A program made the translations under genes and the position numbers. Positions 37,105 through 49,835 of a stretch of DNA of 64,000 nucleotides are shown one piece after another. The stretch covers positions 7,767,273-7,831,272 of the forward strand of contig CM020510.1 in the NCBI GenBank assembly GCA_009823395.1, written 5' to 3'. The stretch is from Thamnaconus septentrionalis (Eukaryota; Chordata; Actinopteri; Tetraodontiformes; Monacanthidae). The notes below the pieces were generated by a model, which did not search any database, was not told the DNA's origin, and worked only from the letters and a program-made list of their open reading frames with translations. The stretch's first letter is position 1, and every line of letters starts with the position of its first letter.

Positions 37105-40100
37105 CATGCCTTCAGTGGCCCCCAAATGGTCAAATATAAACCGTAGCAGGACTCTGGTAGGAAATGATGGAGACATTATGAGGGCAAAATACATCAGCGG
37201 GCGGAGGGTCGACAGCGAGTGCGAGACGTTTGCAATGGAACTCGTTTGAAATGACAATGATGCCGTCGTGGAGAAAATACTAAACATGAATTCAAGGAAA
37301 ATGCCTCCTGCACTTTTTTTTTATATTAGCCTTTATCAAGACATGGTTAGATCCATTTTCAGGTCTTCATTTAGCATTTGAGAGGCCTCTGTACAATTCC
37401 AGAAAAGCAGGTCATTTAGCCCTTTGTTTACAGCCTCCAGCAAGAATGCTGTGCTCTAACTTCCTGCCTACACTGATAAAAAAAAAAAACAACAACTTGG
37501 CATCAGAGGACAGAAAAAAGGTCTGCCTGGCTGAGGGGCCACTGATACCTCACTTTAAGCCACCAGTGAGTGTGCTTTGTGACATCACAAAGGGCTGATT
37601 TACACATTCCAAAATGTGGAGAAAGCGCAGAATTTTAAGGACCATCTGCTCTTATTTCTGGGGAGTTCAGTGATTACTGCTTTTAAAATCGACATCTTAA
37701 ACTCTTGAACCTCAGCTACGTTCATGCATTCACTCCCCTTCTTCCTCAGCAGCTGCTTCGCTTGAAAGCAGTGAAGTCAACAGACCTTCCGCAGACTAAT
37801 TCCCGCCACCTAATGGAGTCTTTGTTGTGAGAGAAAATCTCTCCGCCAGCAACTCCGAGCCCATCATAAACTGAGACTCCGCCTATGAATTAGAGTGCAT
37901 GAGTGAGAGCTGTGCACTCAAGGATTTATGAATGTGAGGAAGGTTTTTTTTTTTTTTCGTTTTTTTTTGGTTGTTTTTTCCCCGCCAGCCCGCCTGGGCT
38001 GTGATGTTGCAAGGACAATTCATTTACAGCGGCACGGCGGAGAGAGAAAAATATTAAACTTCCCACCGTTATTGTGTCAGTGACTGGAGAAACAGCGATC
38101 CCAAAACACAGATTCCATAAAGGGAACCATTAAAGTCCACTGCATCAGGCAAATATTAGAGGTTTTAGCCTCGCTAGCATGAATAGGTTAGTATGCAATG
38201 TATACTGTACACTGTATACTCGCACCAGATAGAGTCAGTCTACTGTGAATGATCCAACACTTTGAGGGGAAAAGTTACTGGAGCAAGAATGTGTTCAAGC
38301 ATTTCATAATTTCTAAGTATTTGTACCCTGAATGACTTCAGTAGTGTTTTGTGTTCATAATCTGTGTTTCCAGCTTCAATGGGCTTCCAGAAATAGGAAA
38401 CAAATCATCTTTTTTTTAGCAGGAAAGGAGAACATTTTAGCAGAAGGCTGTAAGCAGAGTGCTAGTTTTTCTGGGCCATATAGAGCTGCCAACTGTAGGA
38501 TAGAAGAAAGAGATATAAACACATAGTAGGGGCCTAATAGAGGCCTTTGGATTAAATTATGATTGGATATAGAGGATGTTTCTTTGTTTGAAGCGCTGCT
38601 GTGTTGACCTTTTCCTCCAGCGGGCCGTGCGTCACGGCAACAGCAAGAAATATGGACGACGTGTGCGACCGCAGTGTAACAGGCGATATCACCGTGTTAA
38701 ATGAAATCCAGCCCCCCGACAGCTTTTCCCCTCTGGAAGCTCCTCCAGGTCGCACTGATAAACAGCTCGGGTGACCGAGAGGTTTACATGACGCGCAACA
38801 CGTTGGGGGAGGAGCAGGAGGAGCAGTGGGGGGAGGGGGGGGGGGGGGGTGAAAGAGTAAAAGTGAGACCACCACCCACCACCGCACTCAGTGACCAGCG
38901 TGTCTGAGGGCCCAGTGTGCGGAGTGACAAAGAGAAATGAAGAGCGGGAGGGATGCTGAGGTCACGACCCCGCTGCCAGGAGAACAGCCATTTCCTGCCG
39001 ACCTCTGGTTGCTCCCTGACCTCTGACCCCTCCTCCGTCACGCTCCAGGCCACGCTGGGGAACAAACGGGGTGGAGGAGGCTCCGGGTCTGTTGTGCGTT
39101 TTGTTGTTGTGGGTGAAGATAAGGCGGCAAAAATCTGATATCATGGTTTTTCGGGTGTTTGGCGGCGCCGGAGGCGAGACCAGACCAGACGTCTTCGGAG
39201 CACGAGAGCTTTGTGATTTTCCGACGATGTCGCTGTGATTTTGTGAGACGGGAGGAAGGACGGGAGCTCCATGCCGAGGAAGAGGAATCGCTGCTTTTTT
39301 CCCTCCTCTGCGTGATAATCCAGCGTGCGTGACGGATCAGTGCAGCTGCAGCCCGAGGCCTCGGCGGTCCGAGTCCAATAGGACGGACAAATGAGTGGAT
39401 GAGAGCGGGACGAGCGCACGGTTCGGAGGAGAGAGAGAGAGAGAGAGGGAGAGAAAGAGAGAGAGAGAGAGACAGAGAGAGGGAGAGAGAGAAGGTCGCG
39501 GTGAAAGTTGACGACTCGAGTGTGGAGCACAGAGCAAACTGAACGCTGCTATACAAAAAAAATCAAAGAATCTGCACAACAACACATCTCCACACTATCA
39601 GTTTCTGTTCATGTGGGTAATATTTACCCAGCGCCGTTTCTCACTTGTTCACCAGCTCACCTGGTGAAGCGCCTGGATGAATCAGGAATTTTCATAACGA
39701 CTGGGAAGGAAGTAAACTTCCACTGGTTTTATTTGTGATTTATTGTTAATGTGTTTTAGAGGCTTTCAGAGTTGGTGCTGCTGCTCAAATACAGTCGTGT
39801 GTTTTATCTTGTTCTTAGCAAAAGGCTCAAGGTCCAGTGGGTAAAATTTGGCTTGATTTGTGAATTTTATATTGGTAGAATCTTAACACACTGCCCATAA
39901 ATACATTCATAAAAGAGTATGCTCACAGCATAATCAGATTAGTTTGGTTTTCCAACCCTTAGAACAGTTCTCATGTATATGAAAATATACATGAAGCAAT
40001 AAGGGTCTTGCTTCCAGTTTGCTGCCATCTTGTAAAAATTTTACACACTCAGCCTTTAAAGCTCAATTATCGATCGCTGGTGGTAAAATTATTTCACTTT

Positions 40101-40651
40101 GATATGTTTTTTTAAACTGTCTAAAATATTATCTGTATTCTCACAATCATCCTGTTGCAGGAAAATATTTATTTACCCATTTTGTGACATTTGTTTTTCA
40201 AAAGTTTTAACTTCAAATCCTAATAAAAAAAACTTGATTTGACTGCATTCTAGTCAACATCAAAATATTTAGGTCATTTCATTCTTTAGCTGCTGTTTCC
40301 GCCTCTCAGACTAACAGTCCATTTCTAATCGACCTCCAGAGGAATAAACAGACCTCAGATTAGAAAACACACACACACACACACACTCACACAGATGACC
40401 AGGGACCAGTTGTACAAAAGAAAAACCTCAAAACCATTTAATACCTTAATTGTATTTTCCATCATCATTCAGAAACATTACAGCATAGTGGAAGAGAAAG
40501 CTGAAAAATGTCATTTAAGAGTCCTTTGGCTGCAGCAGCTTCCCTCACACACACACTGCTGTGACGGACACAAACAAGACTTCCCCAAAATGCTTACAAA
40601 GGGTTTCTTTTGATCTGTATGTCTGTGTGTGTAAGAAATGGCTTTCTGTGA

Positions 40652-40689
<38 letters not shown>

Positions 40690-40917
40690 TGTGTGAGCGT
40701 GTGTGGGAAAGGTAACGGACACCAGTCGGTGCCTTAAGGAGGTCAGTGGTATGAGAGCGAGGCAGGCCGGAAATCATTCATAGTGTTTACGCTTCATGCT
40801 GAGGAAGAGCACTAAATATTTTGACAAGCTCGCATGAGGCTGCAACCGGCGGCACACATAAATACAAAAATAGAATAAGAAACAACTCAAATAAAGCTTT
40901 AAATAAAGAGTGTGCGT

Positions 40918-40922
<5 letters not shown>

Positions 40923-41006
<84 letters not shown>
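40923..41006. repeat. (GT)n microsatellite, about 84 bp
   Basis: A long GT run downstream of meis3, followed at 41094-41118 by ATCC units and at 41317-41361 by another GT run. Confidence 0.97.
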
Positions 41007-41008
<2 letters not shown>

Positions 41009-41317
41009 GGAAGACGAGGGAAGCTCGTGAAGAAAGGCGCGTTCACAGGGGTCGGGTCCTATCCAGTAAGAGTCCATTAGTCTGGGAATAAATATTCATC
41101 CATCCATCCATCCATCCAGCGCAGCGCCGCGCAGCTCCGTGATGGAATGTCTCCCTTGGGTTCAGCAGGCATGATGGGAAGTGTAGTTTAAAGCAGGCGT
41201 CTCACCCACAGGACACAGTGAAGACAATTTTGGAAAGGAAGCACTTCTACTCCAGAAGAGGTATGGCTTAAACCTGTGGGCCCAGACCGCGCATGTGTGT
41301 GTTAGTGTGTGTGTTAG

Positions 41318-41363
<46 letters not shown>

Positions 41364-41600
41364 GCGGGAGGGAAAGCTACATTGAGGTCAGTGTCTTTCA
41401 GTGGGGAATGTAAACTTTTGGAGCAATGTGTCGTTTTATCTTCTTCTTCTTCTTCTTTTCTTTAAATAGTGTTCTGAATGCGTCATCGCACGTAAACATA
41501 CATCACACAAAAACACACACATTCATACAGGAATCCACCCTCGCGCGCACACACACACACACACACACGCACAGACGCACAGCCACTCCTCCAGCCGCAG

Positions 41601-42770
41601 CTAGTGTGCATGTATGTCCAGTGCCTGGGCGAGCAGGGGCTCTGCTGGGTGTGTGTGCGGCGGTGGGTGGAGCAGCATGGCCGGGTGGGGGTGAGGACCC
41701 GGGTAGGGGTGGAGGGAGGTTCCTGGGTGGGGGGGGTAGCCCGGTTGGGAGAGCAGGGCGCCGGGGTAGTCACCCTGGAGAGACGACATGCCCTGGAGAC
41801 CTGGTGAGCAGGAAGAGAGGCGAGGTTGGTCTCCAGAACTCCAGAGAGAGTTCAATACTCATGAATAGTATTGAATGTTTCAAATCTACAAAAATCCCTT
41901 TACCAATGTTTATACAATAGATTGTGACTTTAGCCTGGCGGTGAACTTCCAACTTAGAAGCTAAAAGTGAGTTGTTTTTTTTTGTTGCTATTTTTGGGAT
42001 AAATGTTTAACTTTTGACTTCTGTGAAGCTTTACAGACCATGCTAAAAATATTTTACATATATATATGAAAAAAACAAAATGAAATATTCTTTTCTCTCT
42101 TTATTGAAATGTAAATCTTGAACCAAATTCATTGTTTTGATTGGATCTGGTTTGATTGATAGGCACAGTTGTGTGCATGGTTGTCTGTGTTTATTTTTTT
42201 GTCAGTAATTATAATCATCAGACTGATCAGCAGCTCCAATGTGCTGTTTTCAGGCCTCTCTCCCACAGGCGGCCTTACCTGCCGTCCGCAGGCCGAGGTG
42301 GGCCTGTCCGTCGAGGCCGTAACCCCCGAGAGCTGCTCCCTCTGGGCTGTAGGGACCACCCTGACCTGTGAGACAACACACGCACACACTCAGAAGACAT
42401 ATAAACAACACTCACACACGCTAGCGGATACAACGCAGCTGTTTACAGAGCGACCGGCCAGCTGACTGACTGACTCCTAAACACCGACCTGAGCGATTGG
42501 ACTGGTCAATCATCGGTTGAACTATTCTCCTCCGGGCGTTGATGAACCTGGCGGGGCAGAGAGAGAGACGCAGGGCGCAGGGTGTTCAGAGGGTGAGGGA
42601 GAGACGGACGAGGCCACCCGTTAATGGAGAAAAAGGCTGAGCAGGAGACTATTAACCTTTTCCATTTTACAACCACTTAACCCTTTCAGAGGGCGCACTA
42701 AATCAACATCAGGCCAAGGCAGCCATCGATCGGCCCTGTGATAATTGATTGATCCGCATTGATTGGGACA

Positions 42771-42818
<48 letters not shown>

Positions 42819-42890
42819 CTGTTATGGCAAGGGCTGCAAAATTAGAAGTAGGAAATTCTCAGCTTGTAAAATCTATTGTTTTTTACACAT

Positions 42891-42925
<35 letters not shown>

Positions 42926-45900
42926 CATCTTTACATATTTGGATTTTCTACTGTTGAAAAAATCTTGAAAACTGCATTTTTTGTTTGTGTACATGTTTGT
43001 GTATGCCTGTGTTGGGGTGGGGTTTTTTATCCACATGTCACCGCAAAGTGAATCGGAATCATTTCCCTGTAAACCATCGGATTATTGGGTATTGATTTGC
43101 TATTCTGTTTTATGAACATGTCCCAGATAGATTTTTTTCACCCCCCGCTGCAGCTTCGGACCGAAAAAAAAATGCTTAGCGGGACATTTTTCTGCTGCGT
43201 TACAAGCTTTCCTCCAATAAAGCGGATTACAGTCTCCTCTGAAAGTCTCGTAAAAGTGCAACCTTTTATTTTTAACGGACACTTATCCGCACAAAACGGC
43301 CAGGAGAATGAGATACTAAGCAAAAAAAAAAAGTGCAGCGTTTAATGGGGTGTAAAATCCAGATATTGCTCACTTCTTCCACAAGGAGGAAAGAGCGAAG
43401 GCGCTTATCGACGAGGCCGCCGCCTCGCACTTAAATTGAATGTTGACGCGAGGCATTTTTTAAAAACACGACGGTTTAACTGATTATTGATAAGGCAGCG
43501 GAGCTGGAATTAGAGTATTGATCAGAGAGTGCACTGACCAGTTGTTGACCTGTAGGATGGTCAGTCCCGTGTCCTGGGACAGCTGCTTCTTCTGTTCCTC
43601 AGACGGGTACGGGTGCTGAGAGAGGACACACATCAAAAAAATTATTTTAGCAGGAAATTCTCATTGACACTTGGGATTCTAAAGATTTATTAAGGTTTAT
43701 GCATCTGGGATTCTTACATCAGTTCTGATTCAAAAGGTTTTTGAGATTTTAGTTTGTCTGTTTGTCCATCTATCCATTTTCAATACCCTACTTCTATAAC
43801 CAGTGGTTGCATTTTATTTTCATTCATTTATTAATTTTAAGTATTGTATCAAAACACACCAGTCCCAAAGATGAAGCTTTGTTGGCATCTTAATCAAATG
43901 CTTAAAAACTAGACCATGAACACGAACCAACAAAACACAATGTCATCGCTGAAGTGATTATTTTAACGTTAGAGGAAATCTCAGAAACAGGAATCACCCT
44001 TTTAGTATTTCTGTAACTCTCTCTCTCTCTGTCTCTCTCACACACACACACACACACACGCACACACGCACACACCATAAGAACTGAAGTGAGACAGCAT
44101 TTGCCCCGCCTCATTTAGAAGCTAATTACCTCACCAACAATTACTCACTCCATTGGCGTCTCACTCACTGTGTTTGACTGATTCTCATAGTCGTTAATCC
44201 CATGATTTTTCCATTTAATTTCATTGGCCTCTATGATAAACTCAGGCACGCCACCCTCTGTTCTTCCCTCTGACTTTAAAGGTTTTTGTGATTGCGCAAT
44301 CATTTGACCATTTTCCATGCGTGATATTTTGAGGCCCAGCGGGGGAAGTGTGTCGTACCGCCAGGTGCTGGAAGAGCCACGCTCTCATGATGTTTGTGGC
44401 CACTTTGGGGAAGATGCCTCTCTTCTTGTTGTTCCTGCGGTCTCTGTCAGACTCGTCCTCCTCGCCTGTGCTGGGGGAAGCCATGGCACCGTCCAGACCG
44501 TCCCCTGAAGGAAAAAAAAACACATAAAGTACCATTTACGTACAGCCTCAGCTCTCAACTCACACAGTTTACTTGCAATTCACTTACATGTGTACACTTT
44601 GTAAGACGTTTTGGGCTTTGGGATTTTGTTTAATGCATAGTGTCACTCTGGATGCATTTTTATTAATTCTGAAATGAAGCAGCTTCACCAGAACACGCAG
44701 CTCAGGGTGGTGGAAGGCTGGCTGTGGTGCAGGAGGTTGGTGGTTCAACTCTCCACTCTTCCTTGATAACTTTATTATTATAGTTTTGGCAGGGTTTGAA
44801 AAAAATGTTCCACCTGGTGTGAAGCACGGGTTCCACACACACACACACACACGTAAGTTCCCTCTCATAAAAGCTTGTTTACCTGGAGAAAATTATTATT
44901 GTCTGAATAATTGAATATGCTAGGAAGTATTACAAGTGGTCATATGTACTGTCAGTGCTGATACACTTTGTGTCAGCATTTACATAAGTGTGTTGAATCC
45001 GTGCTTCACACCAGGTGGAACATTTTTAGAAACCCTGCCAAAATGTTTAGGAGAAGCAGCCATTGGACCAAGGAGGCATTGAAGGAAGCGACCAAGTGGA
45101 AACCAACAGACATCAGATTCCATCTTTTTTCTCAGCAGAGAATAATGAAGAAAAAAAATAATTGATATGCAATTTCACAATTTAAATACACAATTATTGA
45201 ACTAACTATGTATTTAATAATTTCTGATGCTTTTATTTTCACTTTTACTCCCAACAGGTAGGATCACATTTGAGTGTTTTTACTGCTTATGCAGGGCTAA
45301 CAGTGCAAAAAAAAAAAAAACACTACGTTATTAAACAAATAAATCTTTCATTGATTCATTGAAAGTGAAAGAAAATGTACAGACTGATTATCAAATAAGT
45401 AAAACCTCAGCTCATTTCAAAAACAATTGATTTCTTTCAGTAAATATTTGATCAGTTTTTGAAATTATTTCCTGCTTCTTGTGCCTGCGGTGCCACAATG
45501 AAATCCTCGATTCAGTTACAGCTGCTGCTGTGCACGTCGAGGGAAAGCTAGAACTACTAACTGTTTCATTCTTAATGGAATAAAAAAAAATTGCATTTCT
45601 ATCTGCTTTGTGTACAGCAGGCAAGTCATTGGGTGACTTCACAGACTCACCGTGGTCTGCAAATGCAATGAATGCTGCAATTTATCTATATTAGAAAATG
45701 ACTATATGATTTACTTTTGAATACGTACTCTGTGCAAAGAATGTATTGAATAATATGTGATATACTGGTACACGTACAAATCCTGAGTGAGAACAGCACT
45801 GAATGCAGCTGACTTATAGAGGATAAAAGAGTTGAAACTTCTTGGCAAGCTCACCCAAAACTGATCTGACTCACTAAAAGGAACCAGAATTCTCATCATC

Positions 45901-47006
45901 ACCAATAATGCGTATGCAGCAGTTGCACAAACGCACACATTCTGCATCTCGCAGCTGAACATCCTCACACAAGCAGCAGCTTCTCTATTTATGCATGGAC
46001 TCACCTGTGTCGCTGCAGTTGTCTGCTGTGCTAAGTGAAGGCAGGCCACAACCGCCGGGCGTCCCCAGAGGAGTGGTGGCGCATTCCTCCGGCTCCCGTA
46101 ACCACGACGGATTCTGCACTCAAACACACACACACACACAAACAAAGACACAAAGAGAGCACGTTGGAGGTGGAATGAAGCTTCTTGCTTTGCTCCTGGA
46201 GGTATGTGCTGACTATTCAGGCCCCCTGGAGGCAGTAGGCAGCTGGGAAGGGGAAAAGCCTGGATCCCATTGTTTGTTTGGAAAGCTGTGGTCTCACCTG
46301 CTCCGACAGACTGGAGCAGGAACCGGTGAAGTCCTCCATGTCCGACTTGGAGCCGCCCTCCCGCTCGTCCAGGATGAGGTCCGTGGGCATTTTGCCCTTC
46401 AGGCAGGTGATGTAGCGATGACAGAAGTTGTCGCACAAGTCGTGCACCTTCGGGGGAGGCAGATTCGGGTGAGTCAGCGGCCGCTTCTGCATGAAAAACC
46501 TTGTGTTTCCCTTTAAATTTGAATTTGATTTCAAGCTTTTTCACCGACCTTCTCGAGCTCCAGCAGATGAAAGCGAAGAACCTGTATGGCCTGGATCATC
46601 TGCAAGAAGGAGATCATTCTTCAGCACACACGTCCACACAGTGCATTCAAGAAGTGAGTTCATATTGCCTGTGTTTTCAGAGAGCATCGTACCAAATTAT
46701 CCAGCTCCGGGTTGGATGAAAATATGGGTTTTTCTGATCGGATCTGGAATAAGAAATCAGTTGTTGCAGATTTAAAGTTAAAAAAAAAAATCTCCTCTGT
46801 TTTGTCTCTCGCAGTTCCCTTCTCACCTGCTTGGCAAACGCGGCGATGTCATCGTTGAAGGACTCGGAGGAGCACACGTCGCTGTGATTGGTCATGCCGG
46901 GGAGGTGGGAGTTGGCAGAGAAGGAGGCGGGGTCTCGGGGCGAGCAGGTGGCCAGCTCGCACTTTTCAAATACTAAGGCCAGCAGTGGAAACAGTGGGTG
47001 ACTACG

Positions 47007-47050
<44 letters not shown>

Positions 47051-49765
47051 CAAAAACGGTTAACATACTACACATAAACACACTAACAGTTTACATAGCG
47101 CACACATGATACATTCACAGACGGTGAAATTTTATCGCTCAGTATTTATAAAGCAGACAGCTGTAAACACTTGACATGTATTTTCTTGCTCTCCATATAA
47201 ATATATACACGGCAAAGTGCTAAAAATGTAACTGCAGGGTTTAAACGATTTAACCGTTTCCGAGCCCTGGTAGTGAGTGAGGGGTCTGGGGGGGGCACTC
47301 ACCCGTAGATCTGGTCTTTGTGGTGTTTGAGGGAGTCGGGGATGGCGGCTCCGTACTGCGAGGGCGGGAACGGCCTCACGTCGTCCCCGTACCCCCCCAC
47401 CGACATGCCCTCCGACCCCGAGTAGTGCACCAGCTCTTCATACTGAAACGCAATTAGGCGGAAAGACAGAAAACATGAGACACGTCGGGACATCTGCGTC
47501 TGCCGGACATCAAATGTGATTTTATTACGTGGCCGAGGCTTTCGGACGCCCCGGCGACGACATCTGCCACCGTTTGACAGCGGAAAAAAAGGAAAAGAAA
47601 AAGGCAGATCCCACTGTATTTTTTAGGGGGGCACACAAAGTACATTTATTCGGATGATTTCAGGCTCTAAACATATGTTTTTAAAATTTGTCCTCAAAAA
47701 GTTCCAGTCTGCATCTAAAATTGGCCTTCATCTTATCACATTTCAGCCCCAAAACCAAACACATTCACTTGACTGAAAAAAGAAGCAATGTTCCCTTGCA
47801 AACTGGTCGAGCGTGAAGGTTTTTTTGGCATCTGTGTTCACATGCATGCCGAAGCTGCCGCATTAATGTACAGTAGGTGTGGCTTTCCTGTAAATGAATG
47901 CAAGTAACACCAGTAAAGTCAAAAAAAACAGCAGCAGTGAGGAGCTCCGGCACCATCTTGCTTACCTGCCTGTCTGTTTGTGAGCGTGAACACATCACAG
48001 CCCTAAAACCTTGAAGCAACCTCGACGTTTTCAAAGCTGATTTATTTTATTTTCTTTCTTGTTTTCCCTGATAGAAAAAGGCCGATTGAAGACGGCGGTG
48101 ATGTCATCTTGTCGCCGCTGAGACGCTGTGACAGCCTGGCCGCGGCCCTCGCTCCCTCCCTTGCTCGCTCACAACCCAACGCTGACACACCGAGACACAC
48201 AATCACAGGAGCAGCGCCGGTGAGTTCACATGAACACACGCGTCTCACTCCTCACTGGGCTCCCGCTCCCTCTATCGCTCTCACTGCCACCGCAGCCAGG
48301 ATCTGTTTTTACGGCAGCTTCTGTCTCTGCGGTCAGCAGATCCGTTTCTGTATCAGCGGGCCTGAAACAGAAACGCTCGCTGGTGTCAGGAGCACCTGCT
48401 GGCGTGGCCTGGCCCGACACCTTTCTGTGTTATTTCAACCACGCTGATAAAAAAAAAAAAGAGCTAGGATCTCCGTCACCCCTTTTTGCTCTATGGGGAG
48501 GAAACATATTTCTGTGGCAGGCAACAACACCAGAATATTTACTCGAGGACGAACAATCTCTCGTGGGCAACTTGAGTTACGGCCCGCTAAAGACTAGTTT
48601 ATTTGTTTGTGCTGTGTGCGCGGCAGAAGTGAAACACAAAAGCAATTCTTCTCACATGCTCCGTCCGCGTCGGCCTCTGGGAAAACGAGCGAAAGGAGAA
48701 AAATTGAATTATCCCCCGTCGGTGTGCCTGCTCTGCCCTCCAGCAGACCCCCACAGCAAGACCCCTGGAGGTCTGTGGACCCCCACTTTGGGAACCACTG
48801 TCCTAAATGGCTTATCAAATTGTTGTATTTCAGAGTCCCATATGGCCACCGGGATCACAGAAAGCACCTGCTCGGAGGCCCCGGCCGGGGACACCTTCTA
48901 GTTTTTATGGAGGCCCGGCTATTAACACAATCACCGCTATCGGATTGCGCGTCTCTCTTTACGCAAGACCCCTCTCGGGTTTCTGTGCGTACCGGCGGAT
49001 CAAAGCGCACAAGTCGAGATGACAAATTCCGCGAATTTCCCCTTTTTTTCAAGAAGTCACGGAGCTGGTAAACAGGGTTCAGATGGCAGGACAACATTTT
49101 GGTTCGCGAGCTGTAATTGTGTTATTTTAACATGAGGCCTAGCTGGAGCGTTTGGGCCGCCTCAGCTGGAGGACACGACCACAAACAACAAATCACAACA
49201 CTTGAGTCACACACTGCATTTTGCCAAAGCGTACAAACAAAAACACGAGGGAAGAAATTGAATGAATAGGCTTCTGTCATGAGTTCAATTTTACTCTCTG
49301 GATCATTACTTTTATATTCACATGCTCATGCGCTCATGGTTGTTGAATACTTAACTGAACTTTTTTTCCAGCCAAAAGCAAATTTTATTTCATCACAAAT
49401 TCAATATATAAAAAATATATAAATAAGTATAAGTACTTTATTCAGTAGAACAAACTTCTCCAGCCTGTCCTCCATTTAAACTGCCACTTCAGGGGGAAGA
49501 TGTCAGAACAAAGTTTAGCAGTGGAATCATGGCTTCCTTCAAAAACTAAAATGCCTTTTTCAATACGCTGTGACTGAACACAGAGCAGTGATGCAGAGAA
49601 GATAGTATCAAACGGGTCAGAGCCGAGCTGATAACGATTGGAGATTGAACACTGGCACATGAGAGGAAGCTAAACTGTTATTCTAAAGAGACACTTTCCA
49701 GACCACGTGTGGCTTTCCAGAATTGCCACTAAAGTGAAATATAAAAACAACTGGACTATTGTAAC

Positions 49766-49835
<70 letters not shown>

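Larger units (their letters stand above)
34608..41600. other. Intergenic between convergent rinl and meis3; includes meis3 3' UTR
   Basis: Rinl and meis3 point toward each other across 7 kb. The gap holds TAA repeats (34994-35042), many CA/GT repeats (35393-35439, about 35553-35583, 35946-35990, 37069-37103, 40652-40702, 40923-41006, 41317-41361), a GA-rich block (39429-39493) and a poly-G run near 38828-38849. The meis3 3' UTR must lie at the right end, but I could not choose its poly(A) site. Non-repetitive blocks at 37790-38130 and 38930-39400 may be regulatory. No ORF is convincing. Confidence 0.6.

Noticed and set aside
44700..44760. tRNA-like B box (GGTTCAACTC) near the inverted repeat
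   Set aside because: No matching A box or cloverleaf can be drawn; at most a decayed SINE, too weak to annotate.
45711..46544. 277-codon minus-strand frame
   Set aside because: It reads through meis3 exons 6 and 7 and their introns in a frame that is not the homeobox gene frame.
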